DNA of 64,000 nucleotides from Cheilinus undulatus (taxonomy: Eukaryota > Chordata > Actinopteri > Labriformes > Labridae), in assembly GCF_018320785.1 (NCBI RefSeq), contig NC_054869.1, positions 36,124,289 through 36,188,288 on the forward strand, in the 5' to 3' direction. This document shows, piece after piece, positions 54,011 to 63,001 of this stretch. Both the position numbers and the translations under genes were made by a program. The notes under the pieces are model-generated. The model did no database searches and was not told where the DNA came from. It saw only the letters and a list, made by a program, of their open reading frames with translations. Positions within the stretch are counted from its first letter, which is position 1, and every line of letters begins with the position of its first letter.

Positions 54011-55885
54011 CATGAACACAAACAGTGGTTTACTGTGTTGTGATTACATATCATAGGTTTTTATTAAATAAGGCCCTTAAAAGGACCTGACAGTCATTAG
54101 TTCAAAACAAGAAGTAAGCAGCAGAGGTGGTCAGAGGTAAGCAGTGCATCTCTTTGCATCATCTCTTGTTTTTATTTTTACGTCGAGCCTCCTGGCTGTG
54201 AAATTTACATACACTGCATTGGAACAAAAATAAAGTCAAACCAGAGAACAAATGATTGATCTTATGGAAATGTAACTGGATGCAAAAATGTCTTAGACCT
54301 GTTAAAAATGAGCTAATGCACTAAGAAAGCAGATTATTCACAGACAAAGATCAGTAAATCCAGCTGATATACAATCTAACATGAGAATCAGACACACTAG
54401 GAGTGTTAACCTGTCAGAAGAGTCATACCTGTGTTGTAATATGTAGATAGTAATCAGGCTGAGCTCAGGGGATTAACTTTGTGCTGATAAGAGCTCATAA
54501 AAGAATCGCTCTCTGTGTGCCAATAAGACCTCTGATGACTGGGCTGTGCTCAGACAAGAGTTCAGGAGGGTGGAGAATTTCATTCATAACATTACCAGTG
54601 AATAGCTACAGCACCATTCATAACAACTGACTCAGGATGATGATAACTAATTAACAGAGTGCCACGTGGATATTAAAGGCTGTGGGTGTAAAGCGCACAG
54701 AAATTAGATACAAAACTGTGTTTTTTTCTTAAGATTCACATCTGCATGACCTTTTTCTTGTTAATGCAAGATTCAGTTTGCATCTTTGCACCATACATTT
54801 AGTAAGGAGTTTACATGCTCCAGAAGCTACACAAAAGTTATGAATCATCCTGTGTATTTCAAGATAAAAATCAGTGCATGCGAAATGAAACTTAAAAACT
54901 GCCACAATCTCCGATGTGAAGAATAGATAAGTGTTTTGAGCCCCTGATCTTGTCCTATGTGTGACCTGCTTACTCCAAACTTTATTGTTCAGCTCTATGT
55001 AACAAGGAAGTCATATTTTCACTGTAAAAGAAGTTGGAACATTGCAGCTGGTTGCTTGAGGGCCAAAGTACAAGCCAAGTGTTTAAGGATGTTACTCAGT
55101 GGACAGACATGATGAAAACAACAAATTGGAGAAGAAGGAGGGGGAAGAAAAGGCTAACAACACAAAAATGTAATTTTATTAGCATTGGCATAGAGGGAAA
55201 ATTTCTCCTCTCTGCTGTAAACAAATCCAGCTGTTTGGAAACTCATCTTTAAAATGTTAAATGGCTGATATGATTAAATTGATAAAGTCTGTCCATCTGT
55301 TTTTGTTTTGCTTGTCTGTGCACTGTCAGGATGTGCTCATGTGAAACAACTTTCAGGTTTATGGAAAAATGACCAGATATGTGCAGAGTTTGCAGAGTCA
55401 AAGACAAATATTGCACAATTCTGTAACATACTGTCAGCACAAACTGCCCCATACGGAGGATTCACTGCCTGTTTTAAACCTGGGAGTGATGTCTGGTAGC
55501 ATTCATGAAAATAAAAATGGATTACCGGTACCTCTCCAGAACAAAGGCCACACTATGAATCTGTGAAAGTTTTGCTTTTGTTCCTGTTAAAATGATCAAG
55601 GTCTGGGGTGTTCATGATCAGCTGTCTAAAGCAGTATTTTTGTTTTTGTGAGCTCTATCTCTCCCATCCTCTTGACCCCAGATTCAATCTGTGTTAATAT
55701 ACAACCGAGAAGGCCGGGACGTCCCGGCCACCTCCCCCTATGTCTGCAGATGTTTCCACGAACTTCCACAAACACCTTCCTCCGCAGCTATGTTTGTTTT
55801 GTAACTTTGTCAATGTTATTTTTCTTCCTCTTGCTAGTCTAAAATTGTCCTAGCTTTAACTGAGGATTCCTTAAATACTTCCTGC
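54011..55885. other. Intergenic DNA upstream of the tmem252-like gene
   Basis: No gene is seen. This is where the tmem252-like promoter and 5' UTR should lie, but I see no convincing TATA box or CpG-rich promoter. A short inverted GGCCGGGACGTCCCGGCC (55712-55729) is a perfect palindrome within about 230 bp of the start codon. Confidence 0.45.
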
Positions 55886-55954
55886 ATGGTGTCAGTGCCA
55901 TCAGGAATTATTAAAGACTTATTTTCATCAGGAAAAAAACACCTGAAAAAGTGA
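55886..55954 (+). promoter_or_regulatory. Upstream ORF ending 2 nt before the tmem252-like start codon
   Basis: An ATG at 55886 opens 22 codons closed by the TGA at 55952-55954; the main ATG follows at 55957. If the transcript begins upstream of 55886, ribosomes would meet this reading frame first, and its position makes reinitiation or leaky scanning the likely route to the main frame. Whether it is in the mRNA is unknown. Confidence 0.45.
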
Positions 55955-55956
55955 CC

Positions 55957-56219
55957 ATGCCTGTGAGAAAGCACCTGTGGTCTATTGCCCGTATGTTCCT
56001 GCCTGTTGTTGGGTTTGCACTGACTTGTTTGGGAGCGTACCTGGTGTCCATGCAGGCAGAGAGCAGGAGCCTCTGGAGGCTGATCCCTGCTTACATCCTG
56101 ATGGCGCTCGGGTTTCTGGCTGTCCTGGTCGGGGTCTTCTGGACCGTCTGCCACAGCATGAAGAGCAAGATGTACAGGAGAGGAGGAGAAGAGCACATTC
56201 AGATCTACACCATAGAAAG
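55957..56219 (+). CDS. tmem252: TMEM252-like protein, exon 1 (both membrane spans)
   Basis: The ATG at 55957 sits in the fair context GTGACCATGC and opens MPVRKHLWSIARMFLPVVGF. The exon encodes residues 1-87 plus two bases of codon 88, ending at AG before the donor GTACAA (56220). Two hydrophobic segments, about residues 11-31 and 42-65, make a hairpin of two membrane spans with a short loop; the tail after them is basic (KSKMYRR). Human TMEM252 has the same plan: about 170 residues, two spans, and a cytosolic tail with PPxY motifs, encoded in two exons. The joined product here is 160 residues. The family has no established biochemical function. The gene lies tail to tail with pgm5, as in mammals, which supports the name; TMEM139 is a more distant alternative with similar layout. 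Confidence 0.85.
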
Positions 56220-57793
56220 GTACAACCACCTGTGACTGCAAATATCAGGAAATCAGGAAAATATACAGTTTATATCAATATGTGCATGTGATGGTTTAAT
56301 GTAGTTCTGCAATTACGTTGACATATTTACATGAAGAGTTAATGTGTGAGACACACCTGGTTATTTTGTTCTTTTAATACACCTTTGCATTAATAATATG
56401 ACTTTAGTTATCCTTAACTTAGCTTTGGTAATTCTTATTCTCTTACTTCTTTTATTCCATTACTATTATTATTGTTTTTTTAATTAATTTGTAATTTTTC
56501 TCAATTAACTTGCTTTTTGGATGCCAATACAGGAGTAGGAGAACAAGAATGTTACATATCTGACATAAGAATAAAGCGTAAATCAAGTTTAAAAAACAAA
56601 ACAGAAAAAAAAATGCTACTGATTTATATCATAAAACGGATTTATAAAAGCACAGAGGAAAATTAATTTTAAAGAAGAAAATCGTATTGTTTAATGTTTA
56701 GGGATTGATCTAAAACTAGAACTGGCAACACAAGAATTTCCATCATTTTTATTAAGTTAAGTCGTATCAGTTCTATCAATTCAAACATCCTTGTTAATCC
56801 CTCAAGGGGATATAAAAAAAAACAAAAAAGATAAATCACAATGACAGAGACAACAACAGTATGTGTAAGCTAAAATATAACGCAAGACCTAAGAACAAAT
56901 TCTGGTACAAATTAGGCTTATTGAATTACTAGATAGACTTAAAAATATCAGTAATTAGTCTACTAAAAAGGATAAAAAGGATCTATGACGGTAAATAGAT
57001 AAAAGGCCGTACAGATATAAAACATGAAACCCAAGGAGCGTTTAGTAATCTGACTGCAGAGGGAATTATTGAATTCAAATAGCCGTTAGTTTTACAGACA
57101 GGTAAGATGTAGCAACCTCCTGATGAATTCCCCCAAAAGCACATAACCAGAAGAAACTAGAATACACTCATGGCAACAATGAAGATACTTCTCTGAATAA
57201 GTGTTGAAAAAATAGGGGAAACATCCAAATGATACAAACACATTTCCTGCTTTCCTGTACACTGCAGGGAAAAAAATGTGTTTTTTGTTTTGATAGAAAT
57301 GTAAAAAGTCAGCACATAAGACAGTATAAAGTAATCTGTTTAAAGAGCTTAATTGTTCTTTAACAGGGTTTGTGGTAATTTAATTATTGTAACAATAATT
57401 TCATCATTAAAAGATGGGTCTCCGTGAGTTTCTAAGATGCAGTTTCCTAATTTTATCTAAGCAATTATTACTCATTTTGAAATTTGATACTGTGTATTCA
57501 GTCACAAACTATTCATAGGCACAGGGTAAAATTGCAGTCACAGATCAGGGAAACAAACAAACATTTAGCAGATTCAACTATATCCTTTGAGTGTCCATAT
57601 GAGTGAGAAATTAGTCCCATCAACTGTTTAATTTCTCACATTCATCAGTGATTTTATCTAATGTTTGTTTCAATAATGAAACTTTAATATACGACCAATA
57701 AAAGCGTGTGAAAATAGCCTGAAGTTCTTCCATAAATTGTTAGATAGCTAGTGAAGCTAAAGTATCAAATCTATTGTGTTTTTTCTTCAGCAG
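56220..57793 (+). other. Intron of the tmem252-like gene
   Basis: The intron is 1.57 kb long, from GTACAA to CAGCAG, and AT-rich. The 56740-57200 part carries a phrase (CATCCTTGTTAATCCCTCAA and onward) that looks like a fish interspersed repeat, but I cannot name it. Confidence 0.75.
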
Positions 57794-58013
57794 GCCAAGA
57801 TCCTTCCCTCCATCCTATGAAGAGTCTCAGTACAGCCAGGCGAATGATAATCCCTCTGACATTGTGGTGGATGTTGACGGGGTGGATGTGTTGATCCTTG
57901 CTCCTCCCCTGTACAGCGCAGACAGCTCGGAGGCTCCAGACTGCAGGTGGAGCTGGGAGCGCCCCCCTCGGTACAGTCAGGTGGAGAAGGCCCAGCAGGC
58001 ACAGGAGGAGTAA
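57794..58013 (+). CDS. tmem252: TMEM252-like protein, exon 2 (cytosolic PPxY tail)
   Basis: The exon completes codon 88 (Arg) and encodes residues 88-160, ending at TAA 58011-58013. The tail begins RPRSFPPSYEES, closely parallel to the human tail, and contains three PPxY motifs: PPSY (93-96), PPLY (125-128) and PPRY (145-148). Such motifs bind WW domains, typically of NEDD4-family ubiquitin ligases or related adaptors, so the tail probably links the membrane hairpin to ubiquitination or trafficking (inference). Between the motifs lies an acidic stretch (DIVVDVDGVDV). The acceptor is a tandem CAGCAG: using the first CAG (exon start 57791) would add one codon and change the junction to Glu-Ser-Arg instead of Glu-Arg. 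I chose the second because it gives the human-like spacing. Confidence 0.87.
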
Positions 58014-58500
58014 ATGGAGGCCTCCGCTGGACCTTTTTCCCAAACTGACTGAAGGGAAATGAAGGAATAGAGACTTCTTTTGGACTTTCTGTTTGAAGGG
58101 CTCAAATATAGGTGAAACTGTACCTCTATAGATGGATGGACTCCTCTTCTACCAAACCATGAACTACAGAGTCTGTGCTGCCTACATGTGACCAGACCTG
58201 TTTCTGCACAGAGGTCCTTCAAAAGTTGAAGGCTGAAGTAAATGTAGCACGAATTATTTTCTCATGTTTTCACAAGCAGGGTTAAAGCTGCTTGATGGTT
58301 TGAGAAGAGTGTCAGTCGAGTTCAGTGTCTGAGTAGACACACGGGGCTTACTTTCACTGCACTTTAACCCGATTAACTGCACTACTGAAATTAACACATG
58401 CTGCTTGTTTACAAGAATATTTGCACTGCAGAGAGTGATGCTTTGCACCTGTTTCGGGGTGATTTGTGTTGTCAAATAAAATTATGGAACTTTTTTGTTT
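58014..58500 (+). other. tmem252: 3' UTR of the tmem252-like gene with poly(A) signal
   Basis: An AATAAA at 58475-58480 follows a T/G-rich stretch about 460 nt after the stop codon and is followed by a T-rich run. This makes a compact 3' UTR and is the likely transcript end. Confidence 0.7.
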
Positions 58501-58986
58501 CCTGCTGTAGTTGCTTGTGATCAATTTGTGGTTAAAACTCATCAATATACTAAAGAAAAACACTTCTAAATAAATTAGCACTAAGGAGCTCCATATCAGA
58601 CAAGACATAATGAAAAGCCATACATTTTAAATGACTATATCAAAAATATATGTTGATAATGTTTGCTAATACTGAAATACTGGAATTAGTCTACTAGGCA
58701 TCAAATAGGAACATCTACATGTTGGACTTTTAAGAAAACATGCAGGTAAATATTTCCTGAACTCAATATATCAGTTTATACACACATACACAGCGGCCCA
58801 AATGGTCCACAGTTGGGTGGTCCATCTGTCATTTGCCCAAATTCTGGTTCAAATTATGGTCAGTCTGTCACTGATGGATTTTTTCACTGGATGATAATTA
58901 TTTAGCGGGAAAACACTTTTATTCCAACCCTACCTGAATGTATGTGTCACCATGCCGTGTCCTGAAAGTGTTTTTTTTAACGGATT

Positions 58987-59217
58987 ATGGGCTCTTCTCT
59001 GTCATCATCTAGAGGTCACCAAAAGGGTCTAAACTATGCACTGGAGGGATATATTAATCATTTTATTGTCGAGAAGGTTGATAAAAAGTTAAAAGCCAAA
59101 ATTTACAGGTCCCAGCGCAAACGTGATAAACCACATCTGGTTGCCATCACAATCTCAGACCACAAGATAGAGGATCAGCATCAAAGTGCCACTGAAGTTA
59201 AGGTTTTTGGCTCATAA
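58987..59217 (+). pseudogene. Fragment resembling multicopy fish SWIM/YqaJ-type proteins
   Basis: A 76-codon frame opens MGSSLSSSRGHQKGLNYALE and includes GYINHFIVEKVDK, IYRSQRKRDKPHLVAITISD and HKIEDQH. The order (GYI..., then RCYRSQRK..PH.L.I.I, then I.D) resembles the region just upstream of a SWIM zinc finger in multicopy, transposon-associated YqaJ-domain proteins of fish, as I remember them. The expected CxC...CxH finger is absent; the frame ends at a stop after VKVFGS. It is probably a relic of a mobile or amplified gene; a single real exon is possible. Confidence 0.4.
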
Positions 59218-60130
59218 TGTGATAAAAAATATAACTACCTTTTTACCATCTCTACCAAGAGTGTCTCTCCGGTAGTTTGGTGCTACAGTATTTACACTGA
59301 ATCATTCAGCATAAAGTCTGCCAACCTTTGTTATTTCGGCTTTTACAGATAAGTTCATGAAGCTAAGCTCCGGAAGTTAACGTTAGTTTAACTAGAGACC
59401 TTTGGACAACAGCTAACAATGATGCACGATCACCAAAGTACAAAAACTAGAACAAAAAAATGCCAATGAACTCCCAACAAACAACGTGACACAACGAACA
59501 ACACAGCTAGGAGCTAACGTTAGGCTAATTTTAGCTAAAGTTAGAGATGTTTAAAAAAACTTTATATTTCCTTCCAGCAAAGTCACAATATGTTGCCTCA
59601 AATACGATGTTGGCTTACCTTAGAACAGATGTTAATTTTATCCATGTTGAGTTGTCTACTGCAACACTTATATCCAAAGAAGACACTTTTCTCGGTTTAG
59701 ATGTGGCTTAGGAAAGGGTAAAAAATACACTCCGTCACCCAGACTCTCAGGATACCTTGTGTTGGAGTCGCACGTACCCCATGTACACCGTTTGACCATT
59801 TTTAAACTTAAAATCTCAAAAAAAACTCATAAAACTGGACGAAAACTGACTTTCTCCCATTCATTTCAATGGATGTCCAGGCAGCTGATGTCCGAGTGTA
59901 TTGGAGTGGTATACGCACTGTGATTGGCTCATCGCGTTTGAGGGCGGGACTTAGCCATGGGTGGATTGGCTGGGCCCCTGAAAATCCCAGTGAATGGGCC
60001 CTCCCCAGCTGTGATTTATTGATAGTATCAATGCATGTGTGTTGGAACAGTAGCGTAGATGCTAGCGTCCTGGCTAACAATAAAATAAATTCACTGTAAA
60101 GTGTGTCAAGCTATAAATGAGTTCTGATGT
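59218..60130. other. Intergenic DNA, possible flanking part of a multicopy element
   Basis: The stretch contains GTTAACGTTAG and TAACGTTAGGCTAA words common in fish repeats, and a GC-richer part at 59870-60010 (GTGATTGGCTCATCGCGTTT, GGGCGGGACTTAGCC) that resembles a CCAAT/GC-box promoter read on the minus strand. No clear coding frame accompanies it. Confidence 0.35.
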
Positions 60131-60139
60131 TCTAATTAT

Positions 60140-60670
60140 TTATTCATACCACCTTTTAACCCCTTTTTGTCACTGTTACCACCCATTTTGCCATATTTGT
60201 TTCCACATTAAACCCATGTTTGCCACATTTAGACTTTTTCACATCAGCTTCCAATGTTTGCCACTTTTTGCCCCATTTTAACTGCTTTCAACATATTTAC
60301 CATCCATTTTTGCCCCTTTTAGCCAATGTTTTTGCAACTTTAAACCATTTTTGCCACTTTTTAACAGCTTTTCACTTGTTTTAGCACCCATTTTTTACTT
60401 TCTTGACCCATATTTGCTGCTTATCCCTTTTTTTGACACTTTTGCCACTTGAAACCAAATTTTGCATCTTTTTAACCCCTTTTCACCACTTCTATCTGCC
60501 AATTCTGAATCTGCAAACCATTTTTGCTACTTCTTAAGTGCTATTCCTAATTTTTATTGCCCATTTTTGCCACTTAGACATTTTTTGCCACCTTCAGCCA
60601 ATTTTTGCCATTTTAGACCATTTTGCCACTCTTTCACCACGTATTTCTGCCAGTTTTGCCAGTTGTGCAC
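60140..60670. repeat. Degenerate TTTTTGCCACTTTTA-type minisatellite
   Basis: The words TTTTTGCCACTTTTTA, CCATTTTTGCC and AACCCATTTTTGC recur roughly every 20 bp over about 530 bp with heavy drift. It is a low-complexity array without coding function; the open frame at 60462-60692 is just this repeat translated. Confidence 0.8.
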
Positions 60671-61215
60671 ATCATGGCTAATCTTGCAATGATGTGCATT
60701 TCTGTGTTTCTCATGGAATCCATCTTGCAAATCTCCCATCTGAACTGTTTTGGCCCGGTTAGAAAGTGATAGGACCGATCAGGGACCTTGGGGCAGTGCT
60801 TTCGGGCGCGGTGGAGTCGTGACGTAAGCAAGCAGCAACAAGAAGCCGGTGCAGATATGGCGGAAGACATTAGCGTGGATGCTGCTAGAGCGCCAGTTTT
60901 ATCAGAACTTGATGACATTTCTTCATTTAAAGAACAAAAACAGCAGTGAGTTGTTTTCTTTTCAAAAACAACAAAAGTCGTGTACTGACATGTCTACAGT
61001 CGCCATGGTTCCCGTTATGCAGTTCTCTATGGATTTACTTCTCGGTAGCGGCTAAGTCACTTGTTTTGTTGCTCTGATTGGTCTATAAAGATGTGAAATA
61101 TGAAACGTTCATCCAATCACCCTCTGAGTTTTTTCACAGCCCCTGCCCTTTCCCAAATGCTGTGTATGAGAGGATTTTCAGATGGATGTGTGAAACAAAT
61201 CCATCAGGCGTGTCA
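60640..61215 (-). mobile_element. Dispersed repeat family 1, copy D (inverted)
   Basis: The region is the reverse complement of copy B (41990-42430): TGGCGGAAGACATTAGCGTG, ATCAGAACTTGATGACATTT, TTCAAAAACAACAAAAGTCG, ACAGTCGCCATGGTTCCCGT and CCCTTTCCCAAATGCTGTGT. On the minus strand an open frame of 94 codons (60918-60634) begins MSSSSDKTGALAAS; copy B has the same start but soon stops. I do not recognise the frame. Confidence 0.7.
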
Positions 61216-62600
61216 GGTTACATCATGGCCTAGCTATGAAGTACTTTCCAAATGATTTAGATCAGTGTGCCCATCCACTCTGTAAACATTACTAATAAAA
61301 CTGTTATTCTGTTTAAGAAAGTAGGTTTACATTTCAAAAATGCTAAATTGTACTACAGTATTAATGAATAAATAAAATATATTGTTGCTTTGATATATGT
61401 GATTATCATTCAAGTTAAATATAAAATCTGATTTTCACAGATTAACCTTACAATGGACGGTGATTTTCCTGAACCTCCACGGGTCTCCTTTTTGGCTAGG
61501 CCCCATGCAACTCTCTCCTTTATTCCCTCCTTATGGGTGGCCCTGCTCATGCCTGTAATAATTAAAAAATGGTTCTTGGCTCTGTTTTAATTACCAGGTA
61601 CCTTGAATCAGAATTTCTTCATCTAATCATGCCTCTATTAGACAACTGTCTGTGACACATGAACACCTTGTCAACAACAACCAGCTTCTGATCAACTAAC
61701 TCAAAGGTGATTGATCCTGGTCCAAACCCAGAAACAAGCCCTGACATTATAAAACGGTAGGATGGGGCAATAAGCTGTAATAGCTGACAGGTAATGTCTG
61801 GCTGACAGAGTGAACACATCCGTACGGATATCCACTGGCATATCCTCAACTCATAATGACGGCAATCAGCGCGTTTATGAGTTCCTGCTCTGGGTGTCTC
61901 ATTCAGGTCGTATAAAGATCAACCGTCTTCTGTCTTATCTCAACACGACAGCTTCAACACATTTCACACGCAGGTGCTGTGATCAGAAAACAAAGCCCTC
62001 CTTCAACCTCGAGGATGTTTAATCACCTCATGATATGTAGTATCTGTGCAACGGGGTACTGTGTATTCTAAGAAATTGTTTAATTAAATTTTAAAAAATG
62101 CCTCCGGGCAAAACAATCCACACTGATGTAGTTTTATGTGTAACCATTAGATCTGTCTGAGTCAATTAAAAAGGCAAGAACTACGCACAAATAAAGTTTA
62201 TTTGGAGTTAAAAAAGAAGTAAATTCATATTTAAAGGCCTATGTTAGCAAATAAGAAAAGGTTAGATAGGCAAAAAGCTACAAAAGTTATATATTTCTTT
62301 AACCTCATCATTTGACCATTTGTTTTTGTGCATTTTAAGTGCTCTATCCTCAATTAGTAAACATACGTAATGCAATTTTCTTACACAGAAATGCATGGAC
62401 AATAATTTTATATCAAAAATCGACTAATTAGTTGTGATGCAAAGCCTGTTTTATTTTACACTTGGACAACAGTAAATGAAAAGGCTTAAAAAACAATAAT
62501 ATGAGATATAAATGTTAAAGCATTATAATAAAAACTTACAGGCTCTCTTAGTCACAAACATAAACACTTAGTCTGCATTTTCATGTGCTTGCTGTTTACA
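61216..62600. other. Intergenic DNA between tmem252 and pgm5, no gene seen
   Basis: This is AT-rich non-coding sequence; 61590-62040 has mixed composition and no visible repeats. The two genes point towards it from both sides, so it is the shared 3' intergenic interval. Confidence 0.55.
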
Positions 62601-62607
62601 TATTTGC

Positions 62608-62911
62608 TTTATTCTTTATTCATGGTAACAATTAAACAGCTCCCCTGCTTTGGACACCAAAGTTTTCAGTGATAGTGGTCATTAAACAAATTTTAGCAAA
62701 GTGCATCGCATAAACTCCAGCAGTAAGCACCGTCTGTTCAGTCATCAGGATGAATGTAAGAATGAGAATAAAGCTACAGAATCAGGGTTTAAAAATGGCA
62801 AATAGGTGGAGGAGAAAGTATTTGAAGGTGTGTTTTTTTTTTTTTTTCTCAGTGTGAGCAGGTAGAAGTCGTGCGTTTTTGTGTGCTCGCATGTGAGTTT
62901 GTTGCAGCTGC
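62608..62911 (-). other. pgm5: Probable 3' UTR of pgm5 with poly(A) signals
   Basis: On the minus strand, AATAAA occurs twice close together (62620-62615 and 62613-62608), about 295-305 nt beyond the stop codon. This is the nearest canonical pair. A poly-A/poly-T run lies at 62831-62847. Confidence 0.5.
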
Positions 62912-63001
62912 TCATGTGATGACATTGGGGCCGCGGCGTCCTGTCCTCTCGTGGATGTTGGAAATCTTCAGGGCGATGGCGATGAGAGGACCCAGCACCA
63001 C
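62912..63001 (-). CDS. pgm5: Phosphoglucomutase-like protein 5 (aciculin), last coding exon
   Basis: Read on the minus strand, the sequence after CTTCTGCAG (acceptor, 63002-63003 being the AG) runs 29 codons and a TGA. It encodes VVLGPLIAIALKISNIHERT followed by GRRGPNVIT. This is the invariant C-terminus of phosphoglucomutases; the ALKISNIHERTGRRGP spelling is that of PGM5 rather than PGM1, which has a different residue set (LKVSQLQERTGRTAP). PGM5 has lost phosphoglucomutase activity and acts as a structural partner of dystrophin/utrophin and filamin-type proteins at adherens junctions and muscle attachment sites. The upstream exons lie beyond the right edge; I see none in 63001-64000. The convergent arrangement with the tmem252-like gene matches mammals. 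Confidence 0.93.
   Translation of the reverse strand: MVLGPLIAIALKISNIHERTGRRGPNVIT

Noticed and set aside
60462..60692. 76-codon open frame rich in Phe, Pro and His
   Set aside because: It is the translated TTTTTGCCA minisatellite.
61590..62040. Possible extra exon between tmem252 and pgm5
   Set aside because: The frames are short, with no convincing acceptor/donor pair or known motif.
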